Assembly: GCF_014648495.1 (NCBI RefSeq)
Contig: NZ_BMRF01000026.1
Coordinates: forward strand, 37,831 to 101,830
Source of the DNA: Actinomadura cremea
GTDB lineage: Bacteria; Actinomycetota; Actinomycetes; Streptosporangiales; Streptosporangiaceae
Reading direction: 5' to 3'
DNA length: 64,000 bases
Shown: positions 16,800 through 24,387 of the stretch, piece by piece
Position numbering within the stretch: position 1 is the stretch's first letter
How the letters are laid out: each line of letters opens with the position of its first letter
The notes under the pieces: generated by a model
Seen by the model: only the letters and a program-made list of their open reading frames with translations
Databases searched by the model: none
What the model was told of the DNA's origin: nothing
Made by a program: the position numbers and the translations under genes

Positions 16800-18059
16800 T
16801 CAGCCCTTGCCTCGGGAGGCGACCCACTCCAGGTTCCAGCCGTACGCCTGGTCGACCGACATCTTGCCCCAGCGGGGACGGCCGGGCGGCGGCGGGACGA
16901 ACCGGCCCTCGCGGTGGACGACCAGCTCGCCTCCCACGTTCTCGATCAGCGCCAGGACCGCGTCCCGAGAACGGTCCACGCAGTCGTCCATGCGCATCTC
17001 GATCGGCGCCGAGCCGACCGGGTGCAGGGTCGCGATGGCGTCCAGGCCGCGGAAGTCGTCGGCGCCGTCGTAGATCTCGGCGAACACCAGGATGCGCTTG
17101 AAGTCGGCCGTCCGGTCCAGGTTGATGTGCAGGTTCTCGCCCGCCTCCAGCGCGCCCGTCCGGTCGTCCTTGTCCAGCCGGATGAACGGCGGGCGGTCGA
17201 GGGCTCCCATGTCGCCGAGCGCGTGGATGATGCCCTTGCGGCCGTCCTGCAGCTCCCACAGGCAGCACAGGTCCAGGTCGAGGTCGACGCCGCGGCGGCG
17301 CTTGCCGAACAGCCCCGTGGCGACGCCCTCGCGCGCCGTCCAGTTGAGGTTCACGCGCATGTGCCCGGACGTCGCGCCGTGCTTGGTCAGCGACACCGAG
17401 GGGGCGCTCTTGGTCAGGTTGAGCTTGCCGCCCTGCACCTGCGGCTTCGGCGCGGCCGGGGGCGGCGGCGCGGCCGGAGCCGCGGCCGGGGCCGGGGCCG
17501 GGGCCGGGGCCGGGGGCGGGGGCGGCGCGGGGGCCGGATCGTCGACCGAGATGCCGAAGTCGGTCGCCAGCCCGGCCAGGCCCGTGTCGTAGCCCTGGCC
17601 GACCGCGCGGAACTTCCACGCGCCCTGGCGCCGGTACAGCTCGCCGAGGACGAACGCCGTCTCCGTGGTGGCGCCGTGGCTGTCGAACCGGGCGACCTCC
17701 GCACCGCCCGCGGCGTCCACCAGCCGGACGTAGAGCCCCTCGATCTCCCCGAAGGTCCCGCCGTCCGCGGACGCCGCGACGACGATCCGCTCGACGGCCG
17801 CCTCGACCCGGTCGAGGTCGACCGACAGGACGTCCAGGACGGTCGCGCCCCGCTGCTTGCCGTCGTGCTTCACCGCGCCGGACCCGTGCACCGGCTGGTT
17901 GTAGAAGACGAAGTCGTCGTCGGACCGTACCCGGCCCGTCTCCGCCAGCAGGAGCGCCGACGCGTCCGCGTCGGGCGTCCCCACCCCGCTCCGCCATCCG
18001 AGCTCGACCCGCACCGACGACGCCGCAACCGGGGTGTTGGCGCCCTTCTGCATCGACAT
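16800..18059 (-). CDS. TerD-family protein with two TerD-like domains
   Basis: A 419-aa protein. The first TerD-like domain (~1-190) begins [11 protein letters not shown], has DADASALLL and ends near [15 protein letters not shown]. An Ala/Pro-rich linker follows, then a second domain (from ~235) with [13 protein letters not shown], a Ca-binding-type acidic strand, and [18 protein letters not shown]. TerD proteins belong to tellurite/stress-response systems of uncertain mechanism. The start is ATG 18059: GGAGGAGG lies 6 nt upstream, whereas ATG 18065 directly abuts it. No other ter genes adjoin it, though a TerB-like gene lies at 32.1 kb. Confidence 0.82.
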   Translation of the reverse strand: MSMQKGANTPVAASSVRVELGWRSGVGTPDADASALLLAETGRVRSDDDFVFYNQPVHGSGAVKHDGKQRGATVLDVLSVDLDRVEAAVERIVVAASADGGTFGEIEGLYVRLVDAAGGAEVARFDSHGATTETAFVLGELYRRQGAWKFRAVGQGYDTGLAGLATDFGISVDDPAPAPPPPPAPAPAPAPAAAPAAPPPPAAPKPQVQGGKLNLTKSAPSVSLTKHGATSGHMRVNLNWTAREGVATGLFGKRRRGVDLDLDLCCLWELQDGRKGIIHALGDMGALDRPPFIRLDKDDRTGALEAGENLHINLDRTADFKRILVFAEIYDGADDFRGLDAIATLHPVGSAPIEMRMDDCVDRSRDAVLALIENVGGELVVHREGRFVPPPPGRPRWGKMSVDQAYGWNLEWVASRGKG

Positions 18060-18161
18060 GAACATCCTCCTCCGCGCTGCCTCGAACCCTACGGCCGACC
18101 GCGCGGCCCCGCGACCTGCCCCGACTCCTTGACGTCCGGCGGCCGGCGGGAGTTCCGCCGG

Positions 18162-19211
18162 TCAGGGCACGCGGGCCGTCCATCCGGGCGTGGCGAACTT
18201 GTCGGCGACGTACTTGTCGGCCAGCCGCAGCTCGTCCTCGGTCGGCCGGTCGGCGACGAGCCCGTAGCGGCCGCGGAAGTGCCCGATCATCCGGTCGATG
18301 ATCTCCTCGCGGGGCATGCCCGTCTGCCGCCGCAGCGGGTCGACGCGCTTGTTCGCGCTCGCGATGCCCTTGTCGGAGATCTTCTCCCGGCCGATCCGCA
18401 GCACCCGCGTCATCGCGGCCGCGTCGATGTCGTAGGCCATCGTGACGTGGTGCAGCACGGCCCCGGCGGCCAGCCGCTTCTGCGCCGCGCCCGCGATCTT
18501 CCCCTGGTCGGACGCGATGTCGTTCAGCGGCTGGTACCAGGCCCGGACGCCCAGCTCGGCGAGCGCGCCCAGCACCCAGTCGTCCAGGAACGCGTAGCTC
18601 TCCGCGAACGACATGCCCGCGACCAGCGTCTCCGGCGCGTACAGCGAGTAGGTGATCGTGTTGCCCGGTTCGACGAACATCGCCCCGCCGCCGCTGATCC
18701 GGCGCACGACCTCGACACCGGCGCGCTCGGCCTGCGCGGCGTCCACCTCGTTGCGCAGCGACTGGAAGCTCCCGATGATCACCGCGGGGGACGCCCACTC
18801 CCACACCCGCAGCGTCGGCGGCCGCCGGCCCGCGGCGACCTCCTCCGCCAGCACTTGGTCGAGGGCCATGTGGACGACCGGTTCCTGCGGCCCCTCGTGG
18901 ATCAGCCGCCACTCGTGGTCGCGCCAGTCGGACGCGTGCGCCAGCGCGCGCCGCACCGCGATGCCCACGGCCTCCGCCGTCAGCCCGAGCAGGACCGTTC
19001 CCGGCGGCAGCCCCGCCTGCACCCGCGCGCCGATCTCGCGCGCGTCCAGTCCCGCCGGGAGCCCGTCCAGCGCGGCGTTGATCGCGTCGAGGGCCTCGTC
19101 GGGCTCGAGGAAGAAGTCCCCGCTGATCCGGGGGCCGCGCAGCAGCCCGTCCACGACGTCGACGTCGGCGACCACCAGCTTGCCGCCGGGAACCTTGTAC
19201 TCACCGTGCAT
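18162..19211 (-). CDS. Lipoate-protein ligase family protein with N-terminal accessory domain
   Basis: A 349-aa protein. Residues 1-~95 (HGEYKVPGGKLVVADVDV, then FFLEPDEALDAINAALDGL) resemble the accessory domain usually found C-terminal in LplA. The catalytic BPL/LplA domain follows, with EWASPAVIIGSFQSL, VVRRISGGGAMFVEPGNTITYS and DIASDQGKIAGAAQKRL, including the RRxSGGGA loop and lysine. It would attach lipoate or octanoate to 2-oxoacid dehydrogenase or GcvH domains. The domain order is reversed relative to E. coli LplA. It follows a membrane protein gene by 10 nt. Confidence 0.8.
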   Translation of the reverse strand: MHGEYKVPGGKLVVADVDVVDGLLRGPRISGDFFLEPDEALDAINAALDGLPAGLDAREIGARVQAGLPPGTVLLGLTAEAVGIAVRRALAHASDWRDHEWRLIHEGPQEPVVHMALDQVLAEEVAAGRRPPTLRVWEWASPAVIIGSFQSLRNEVDAAQAERAGVEVVRRISGGGAMFVEPGNTITYSLYAPETLVAGMSFAESYAFLDDWVLGALAELGVRAWYQPLNDIASDQGKIAGAAQKRLAAGAVLHHVTMAYDIDAAAMTRVLRIGREKISDKGIASANKRVDPLRRQTGMPREEIIDRMIGHFRGRYGLVADRPTEDELRLADKYVADKFATPGWTARVP

Positions 19212-19221
19212 CACATCAGGA

Positions 19222-20181
19222 TCAACCCCGCCGCGGCGCCCGCGATTCCGCCGCTCCCACCGCCTGCACGAGCGCGGCCAGCAGCAGCGCACCGGCGGTG
19301 ATGCCGAGCCCGTGCTGGACGACCGCGACGGCCGGATGCTCGGCGGGCGCGTAGTCGCCGGGGCGCAGGAAGACGAGCGGCAGCTTCCACGCGCTCCACG
19401 CGAACAGCGAGCCCGACGCGGTGAAGCCGAGGGCCATCGGCAGCCAGGTCGGCGTGCCGGGACGGCGCGTCGCGGCGGCCCACGCCCCGGCGAGCGCCCA
19501 CAGCGCCGCGTTGCCGAGCAGGAGCCGGGCGTCCGCGGTCATCCGGTCGCGCTCGTCGGGGTCGAGGCCGAGCGTCCCGCCGGCCGCCCAGTAGATCCAC
19601 GCGGCGGCGAGGAGGAGGCACATGCCGAGGACGGCCCACGCCCGCGCGCGTCCCGCCGCGGCCCGCGGCCCGCCGCCGAGCCGTCCGACGAACGCCGCCG
19701 GCCACCGTTCCCGCAGGAGGACGGGGAGCGCGACGGCCAGCCCCACGGCCATGCCCAGGAACCCGATGGCGAGGAAGGCGCCCTCCCAGGCGGGCATGGC
19801 CGACCCCTCGTCCGGTTCGGCGGTCCGCCCCGCGTCGAGGAGGGCGCTCAGCAGCATGTAGGGGATCATCGGAACGAGGAACCCGGCCCCGATCCACGCG
19901 AAGAGGACCAGCGGCACGGCCGGTGCCCTGCGCCCCCCGTCGCGGGCCAGCGCGAGGCCGAGCGCGACCCCGACGGCGGCCATCACGACCGTCACCGCGT
20001 TCAGCGCGATCCAGTCGGCGCCGCCGACGTCCGACGGCACGGCGCCGGCGAGCCCCGCCACCACCCATATGACCTTGACGAGCAGGTACAGGGACAGGCA
20101 CGCCGCCGCGCCGTGGCCCGCGATCCGCCGCGCGACCGTCCACCGGCGGCCCACCGGCCCCGGCGTCACTTCCGCTTCCAT
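19222..20181 (-). CDS. Multi-pass membrane protein of unknown function
   Basis: A 319-aa protein with about seven to eight hydrophobic helices, among them AAACLSLYLLVKVIWVVAGL near 29-48, NAVTVVMAAVGVALGLALA near 62-80, LVLFAWIGAGFLVPMIPYML near 91-110, FLAIGFLGMAVGLAVALPVL near 136-155, and a C-terminal GITAGALLLAALVQAVG. No catalytic motif or named family was recognised. It sits 10 nt upstream of the lipoate ligase-like gene, so they are probably one transcript. A functional link is not obvious. Confidence 0.7.
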   Translation of the reverse strand: MEAEVTPGPVGRRWTVARRIAGHGAAACLSLYLLVKVIWVVAGLAGAVPSDVGGADWIALNAVTVVMAAVGVALGLALARDGGRRAPAVPLVLFAWIGAGFLVPMIPYMLLSALLDAGRTAEPDEGSAMPAWEGAFLAIGFLGMAVGLAVALPVLLRERWPAAFVGRLGGGPRAAAGRARAWAVLGMCLLLAAAWIYWAAGGTLGLDPDERDRMTADARLLLGNAALWALAGAWAAATRRPGTPTWLPMALGFTASGSLFAWSAWKLPLVFLRPGDYAPAEHPAVAVVQHGLGITAGALLLAALVQAVGAAESRAPRRG

Positions 20182-20265
20182 GATCGGAAGTCTTCGCCGC
20201 GGCGGTGCGCGCCGCCTCCCCCGTGCGGGCCGCCCGCCTCCCCCGGACGGGCGAGGCCCGAGCCG

Positions 20266-20730
20266 TCAGCCGCTCACGGGCTCGTGGCGGACGGGGAAGT
20301 TCACCGAGTTCGCGATGAAGCACAGCGCGTGGGCGCGCTCGTGCAGCGCCGCCGTCTCGCCCGCCCGCGCCGGGTCGGCCGGCGTCGCCCGGGGGCGCAG
20401 CACGACCTCCTCGAACCGCCCGCCGCCGTCCGCCGTCTCGACCATGGTCCCTAGCGGCTCGTCGGTGTAGGCGGTGACGACGATGCCCGCCGCGGCGCAC
20501 AGGTGCAGGAACCACAGCATGTGGCACTCCGACAGGGACGCCACCAGCAGCTCCTCCGGGTTCCACCGGGCGGGGTCGCCGCGGAACGCCGGGTCGGCGC
20601 TGCCCGCGATCGGCGGCTTCCCCGCCGCCCGGATCTCGTGGGCCCGCTCGAAGGCGCGGTACGAACCGGTGCCCGCCCCCGTGTTGCCCGTCCAGGTCAC
20701 GGACACCTCGTACCGATGGGTCCTCGGCAT
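20266..20730 (-). CDS. OsmC family peroxiredoxin-like protein
   Basis: A 154-aa protein with NPEELLVASLSECHMLWFL at about residues 56-74, carrying one expected Cys. The usual second motif appears as HERAHALCFIANSVNFPV with the other Cys. OsmC/Ohr proteins reduce organic peroxides through this cysteine pair. GGAG sits about 6 nt before ATG 20730. It is 14 nt downstream of a GntR gene on the same strand, so the regulator and enzyme probably share a promoter. Confidence 0.87.
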   Translation of the reverse strand: MPRTHRYEVSVTWTGNTGAGTGSYRAFERAHEIRAAGKPPIAGSADPAFRGDPARWNPEELLVASLSECHMLWFLHLCAAAGIVVTAYTDEPLGTMVETADGGGRFEEVVLRPRATPADPARAGETAALHERAHALCFIANSVNFPVRHEPVSG

Positions 20731-20744
20731 GCTCGTCTCCTCCG

Positions 20745-21371
20745 CTACTCGAGCGCCGTGCCGGTGGCACGGACGTGGTCGCCGGCGATCCGCTCCGCCG
20801 CCGCCCGGTCGCCGTCCGCGATCGCCGCCAGCAGCCGCCGGTGCTCGCCCGCGACGGCGTCCGGACGGTCCGGCGGGACGAGCGACGCGCGCGTCGAGAC
20901 GACGATCCGGTCCCACAACCGGTCCAGGGTCTCCAGCGCGACCGGGTTCCCCGCGAGTTCGGCGACGCCCCGGTGGAACCGGCGGTTGAGCCCGATCGCC
21001 CGGTCCAGGTCGCCGTCGGCGGTCACGCGCTCCAGCAGGCCGGCGTCGCGTTCCAGGGCGGCGAGGGCGGCGGGCGCGACGTGCCCGGCCTTCCAGCGGT
21101 CCGCGGCGAGCCGCGCGGTGAGCGCCTCGAGCGCCGCACGGACCGCGTAGGCGTGGCCGATCTCGTCCGTCCCGTACCCGCGCACCACCACGCCGCGGCC
21201 GACGCCGCGCACCAGGCCGTCGCTCTCGAGCCTGCGCAGCGCCTCGCGGATCGGCGTCCGTCCCGCCGCCAGCGCCGCGCCCACCGTCGCCTCGGTCAGC
21301 CGCTCGCCGGGCGGGTACTCGCCCGCGACGATCAGCTCGCGCAACCGCCGGTACACCGCTTCCGCCTGCAT
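20745..21371 (-). CDS. GntR family transcriptional regulator (FadR/FCD subfamily)
   Basis: A 208-aa regulator. The N-terminal winged helix (AVYRRLRELIVAGEYPPGERL, RTPIREALRRLESDGLV) is classic GntR. The C-terminal all-helical FCD domain has AYAVRAALEALTARLAA, DLDRAIGLNRRFHRGV and AGEHRRLLAAIADGD, in which Asp and His residues typically bind a metal and a small carboxylate effector. GGAGG lies just ahead of ATG 21371. It is translated just before OsmC and probably autoregulates through the TTGCATGC sites in its promoter. Confidence 0.88.
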   Translation of the reverse strand: MQAEAVYRRLRELIVAGEYPPGERLTEATVGAALAAGRTPIREALRRLESDGLVRGVGRGVVVRGYGTDEIGHAYAVRAALEALTARLAADRWKAGHVAPAALAALERDAGLLERVTADGDLDRAIGLNRRFHRGVAELAGNPVALETLDRLWDRIVVSTRASLVPPDRPDAVAGEHRRLLAAIADGDRAAAERIAGDHVRATGTALE

Positions 21372-21380
21372 GATCCTCCT

Positions 21381-21408
21381 TTGCATGCAAAGGATACATT
21401 GCATGCGA
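21381..21408. promoter_or_regulatory. Paired GntR operator candidates
   Basis: TTGCATGCAA (21381-21390, perfect palindrome) and TTGCATGCGA (21399-21408) are spaced 18 bp start-to-start, immediately upstream of the GntR start codon. FadR-family GntR proteins bind short palindromes of this size. Being beside the regulator gene, they are most simply its own operators. Confidence 0.6.
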
Positions 21409-21485
21409 ACGGAGTAACGGCCGGGAAACACCCGTCCGGTCACACTCCCCGCCATGCCCAACGAGACCGTCCCGCCGGACCGCGC

Positions 21486-22472
21486 ATGAGGCGCCGGTGG
21501 CCTATCGTCGCGCTCGTGACCGCGTGCACCGCCGTCCTCGCCGTCCTCGCCGCGGGCGCCCCGATCCCGCCGCGCCTCCCGCCGCCCGCCGCCGTCCTCG
21601 CCGTCGCCCCGTCCGCGTCCCCGTCGCCCGCGCCCCGGCCGACCCCGGCGTTCACCGCGGCCGAGCGGGCCGCGCTCACCCGCGCCCTCGACGCCTACCT
21701 GCGGGAACGTCCCGGCTCGGTGTCGATCGCGGTGCGGGACGCGTCCGGCGCGCTCTCCTACGGCTACGAAAAGGAGTTGCGCCCGGCGACGGCGAGCATC
21801 GTCAAGGTGAACCTCGTGATGGCGCTGCTGCTGCGCGCCCAACGGGACGGCCGTCCGCCGACGTCCGCCGAGAAGGCCCTCGCCGAACGCGCCGTCACGG
21901 TCAGCGACAACGACGCCGCCACCGCCCTCTGGCACGCCGTCGGCGGCGCGGACGGCCTCGCGTCCGCGAACGAGGACTTCGGCCTGCGCGACACGGTCCC
22001 CGGGCCCGGCGGGTTCTGGGGCTCCACGACGACCAGCGCCGCCGACCAGGTCGGACTCCTGTCCGCGCTCGTCTCCCCCGCGAGCCCGCTGTCGGCGACG
22101 AACCGCCGCTACGTCCGGGATCTCATGGCCGACGTGGTCCCGGAGCAGTCCTGGGGCGTGAGCGCCGCCGCCGACCGGCCGGGCGAGGCAGCGGGCGAGG
22201 CAGCGGGCGAGGCAGCGGGCGAGGCAGCGGGCGAGGCAGCGGGCGAGGCAGCGGGCGAGGAACCGGCACTCAAGAACGGCTGGCTGCCGCGCGACGCCCA
22301 CGGGGGCCGCTGGACGATCAACAGCGTCGGCCTCGTCCGCGCGGCGGGCCGGCTCCTCCTGATCGCCGTCCTGTCCGAGCGCCACCCGACGATGCGCGCC
22401 GGGATCGAGACCGTCGAACGCGCGGCACGGACCGTGACGGCCGCGCTCGACCGTCCGCACGAGCACCGCTGA
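21486..22472 (+). CDS. Class A beta-lactamase-fold serine hydrolase, exported
   Basis: A 328-aa protein with an N-terminal signal/anchor (residues ~5-25) and a Pro/Ala/Ser-rich stalk to ~55. Motifs of the penicillin-recognising fold are S104-x-x-K107 (TASIVKVN), SDN at 140-142 (VSDNDAAT) and KNG at 263-265 in place of KTG. The usual omega-loop Glu motif is not evident, so beta-lactam hydrolysis is doubtful; an extracellular esterase or peptidase-like role is equally possible. Between SDN and KNG lies a (Gly-Glu-Ala-Ala)6 tract encoded by a 12-bp tandem repeat. Divergent from the GntR gene. Confidence 0.78.
   Translation: MRRRWPIVALVTACTAVLAVLAAGAPIPPRLPPPAAVLAVAPSASPSPAPRPTPAFTAAERAALTRALDAYLRERPGSVSIAVRDASGALSYGYEKELRPATASIVKVNLVMALLLRAQRDGRPPTSAEKALAERAVTVSDNDAATALWHAVGGADGLASANEDFGLRDTVPGPGGFWGSTTTSAADQVGLLSALVSPASPLSATNRRYVRDLMADVVPEQSWGVSAAADRPGEAAGEAAGEAAGEAAGEAAGEAAGEEPALKNGWLPRDAHGGRWTINSVGLVRAAGRLLLIAVLSERHPTMRAGIETVERAARTVTAALDRPHEHR
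22181..22260 (+). repeat. 12-bp tandem repeat (in-frame minisatellite)
   Basis: Six perfect head-to-tail copies of GGGCGAGGCAGC (22181-22252) plus an 8-nt partial seventh copy. The unit length is a multiple of three, so copy-number change would lengthen or shorten a Gly-Glu-Ala-Ala run without shifting frame. The repeats lie inside the beta-lactamase-fold gene. Confidence 0.95.
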
Positions 22473-22565
22473 CCGCACTACCTGGGGCATTCGCGCGATT
22501 CGTCCGGGTGGCGTCATACTCTCCGACGACCCGGGCCCACCCCCCGTGCTGAAGGAGTCGACGGC

Positions 22566-23309
22566 ATGCGCTCACGGTCACTGGTGTACGACGTTGCGGC
22601 GGCCCTCGCGCGGCTCGGCGTGGGCGTCGTCTTCATGGCGCACGGCTGGCAGAAGATCGAGGCCGGCGTCACCGCGACGGGCGAGTCCTTCGACGCCCTC
22701 GGGGTGCCGCTCCCGACCGCCGCCGCCGTCTACGCGGCGTTCGTCGAGCTGCTCGGCGGGGCCGCGCTGATCGCCGGGGTCGCCCTGCCGGTCACCGGCG
22801 CCCTGCTGTTCGTCGACATGGTCGGCGCGTTCCTGTTCGTGCACGCCGACCGGGGCCTGTTCATGGTGGACGGCGACCGCGCGCAGAACGGCTACGAGCT
22901 GGTCGTCGCCCTCGGCATGGCCGCCCTCCTGTTCGCCGCGGGCGCCGGAGGACGGCTGACCCTCGACGCCTGGATCGTCCGGAAGCGGGCGGCGCGTCCG
23001 GACGAACCGGGCGATGAGGACGACGCGGAGGACGCGGAGAGCTTCGTGGAGTCGCTCCGCCAGGCCGAGCTGAAGCCCCCGGAGCCTCCGGCGAAGAAGG
23101 CTCCGGCCCGCCGCTCCCCCGCGAAGCCCGCCCCCGCGAAGCCCGCCCCCGCGCCGTCCGAGACCGCCGCGCCCCCGGCCCCGCCGCCCGCCGGAACCGA
23201 GGACGACAAGCCCGTGGCGGGCCGCCGCAAGGCGGCCCACCGGCGCCGTGCCGGGGACACCCAGCCCGTCACGCCGCCGTCGGACGGCGGTGACGACACC
23301 GCCTCCTGA
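22566..23309 (+). CDS. DoxX family membrane protein with basic Pro/Ala-rich tail
   Basis: A 247-aa protein. Residues 1-~140 form a four-helix DoxX domain (ARLGVGVVFMAHGWQKIEAG, AAFVELLGGAALIAGVALP, GYELVVALGMAALLFAAG). DoxX/MhqP proteins are membrane partners in redox or thiol-stress functions. The C-terminal ~100 residues are cytoplasmic-looking, acidic and then rich in PAKPAP repeats, and end in a basic GRRKAAHRRR patch; such a tail is unusual for the short family norm of about 140 aa. AAGGAG lies about 10 nt before ATG 22566. Confidence 0.82.
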   Translation: MRSRSLVYDVAAALARLGVGVVFMAHGWQKIEAGVTATGESFDALGVPLPTAAAVYAAFVELLGGAALIAGVALPVTGALLFVDMVGAFLFVHADRGLFMVDGDRAQNGYELVVALGMAALLFAAGAGGRLTLDAWIVRKRAARPDEPGDEDDAEDAESFVESLRQAELKPPEPPAKKAPARRSPAKPAPAKPAPAPSETAAPPAPPPAGTEDDKPVAGRRKAAHRRRAGDTQPVTPPSDGGDDTAS

Positions 23310-23315
23310 GGCGGC

Positions 23316-24239
23316 TCAGCCGGAGTGGGCGCGCAGTGCGGCGATGAACCACTCGAACGCCGGGACCGCCGGCGGGCTCGGCTCCCGCCCGTCGATGATC
23401 GCCAGGAGGTTCCAGTAGCGCTCCACCCGGGCGTCGGTGAACTCCTCCATCAGGTCGGCGATCCGCGCGCGTTCCGCGGCCGGGACGGCCGGATCGGCGA
23501 TCCGGTCGAGGACGGCGCGGCCCTGCGGGGACTCGGGCGCGATCCCCTCCGCCAGGGCCCGTCCGGCGTGCTCCATGACCGCACCGGGGTCCGGGGCGTG
23601 CTCGGACCCTCCGGCGGGCTCCTCGGCGGGCCGCCCGGCGACCGCCATGGCGCGGACGCGCAGCCGGAAGTCCTCGTCGGCGACCAGCTCGCCCAGCTCG
23701 ATCCACGCGTCCACCTGCGCGGGCGCGGGGTCGTCCGGCAGCTCGGCGGGCAGCCGCCGCATGTTCTCCGCGATGCCGATGGCGGGCGAGCCGGGCTCGA
23801 CCCCCTCCACCACGTACCGGACGAACTCGTCGATGATCTCCTGCCGCTCCCGGGCGGACATCCGGGCCAGTCTGTGCATCAGCAGCGTCTCCTCCGTCGT
23901 GGTCGCGCGTTTCGCGACCGTGCCGAGCACCGCGCGCCGCGTCCGCAGCATGCGTATCTCCGCGTCGAGCGCCGCGACGTGCGCCGCCGCGACCTCGGCG
24001 ACCGTGGCGGCGTTCGTCAGGACCGCCTCGACCTTGTCCAGGCCCAGCCCCAGCTCGCGGAGCGTCCGGACGAGGTCGAGGCGCGCGACCGCCGCCGCGT
24101 CGTAGAGGCGGTAGCCGCCCGCGGAACGGGCCGCGACCGGGACCAGCCCGGCGTCGGACCAGAACCGGACCGTCCGTGTGGACAGTCCGCACCGCTCGGC
24201 GAGCTGCCCGATCGTGAACAGCTCCGCGCTCGTGCTCAT
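23316..24239 (-). CDS. MerR family transcriptional regulator
   Basis: A 307-aa regulator. The N-terminal winged helix (FTIGQLAERCGLSTRTVRFW, SDAGLVPVAARSAGGYRLYD) is followed by a dimerization coiled coil (~75-115) and a large C-terminal domain with two segments of WIELGELVADEDFRLRVRAM type. The paralogue at 59422 has the same architecture. ATG 24239 lies 6 nt after the -10 of a promoter with a 19-bp spacer containing a perfect palindrome, so the gene is probably autoregulated and leaderless. The effector is unknown. Confidence 0.87.
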   Translation of the reverse strand: MSTSAELFTIGQLAERCGLSTRTVRFWSDAGLVPVAARSAGGYRLYDAAAVARLDLVRTLRELGLGLDKVEAVLTNAATVAEVAAAHVAALDAEIRMLRTRRAVLGTVAKRATTTEETLLMHRLARMSARERQEIIDEFVRYVVEGVEPGSPAIGIAENMRRLPAELPDDPAPAQVDAWIELGELVADEDFRLRVRAMAVAGRPAEEPAGGSEHAPDPGAVMEHAGRALAEGIAPESPQGRAVLDRIADPAVPAAERARIADLMEEFTDARVERYWNLLAIIDGREPSPPAVPAFEWFIAALRAHSG

Positions 24240-24245
24240 GAGTCG

Positions 24246-24276
24246 ACTGTGCACCTTCCAGCCGCTGGAAGCTCAA
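24246..24276 (-). promoter_or_regulatory. MerR-type promoter with 19-bp spacer and palindrome
   Basis: On the minus strand, -35 TTGAGC (24276-24271) and -10 CACAGT (24251-24246) are separated by 19 bp, the overlong spacer typical of MerR-activated promoters. The perfect palindrome CTTCCAGCCGCTGGAAG (24255-24271) fills it. The MerR start codon follows the -10 by 6 nt. Confidence 0.7.
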
Positions 24277-24324
24277 GCCCCGGACGCGGCGCCGCGGCGC
24301 GCACCGCGCGTCCGTCCCGAAAAC

Positions 24325-24371
24325 GCCGGGGGCGGGGAGGCGGCCCTGCGGCCGTCCTCCCCGCCCCCGGC
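24325..24371 (-). terminator. Strong intrinsic terminator after nrdJ
   Basis: A 16-bp perfect GC stem (arms 24325-24340 and 24356-24371) with a loop that can itself fold. It is followed on the minus strand by GTTTTC. It lies just after the nrdJ stop and insulates nrdJ from the MerR gene. Confidence 0.88.
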
Positions 24372-24387
24372 GGACTCGGTGCTCGGG

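Noticed and set aside
22181-22260. Phase-variation switch
   Set aside because: The 12-nt unit preserves frame at any copy number, so it could change protein length but not turn the gene on or off.
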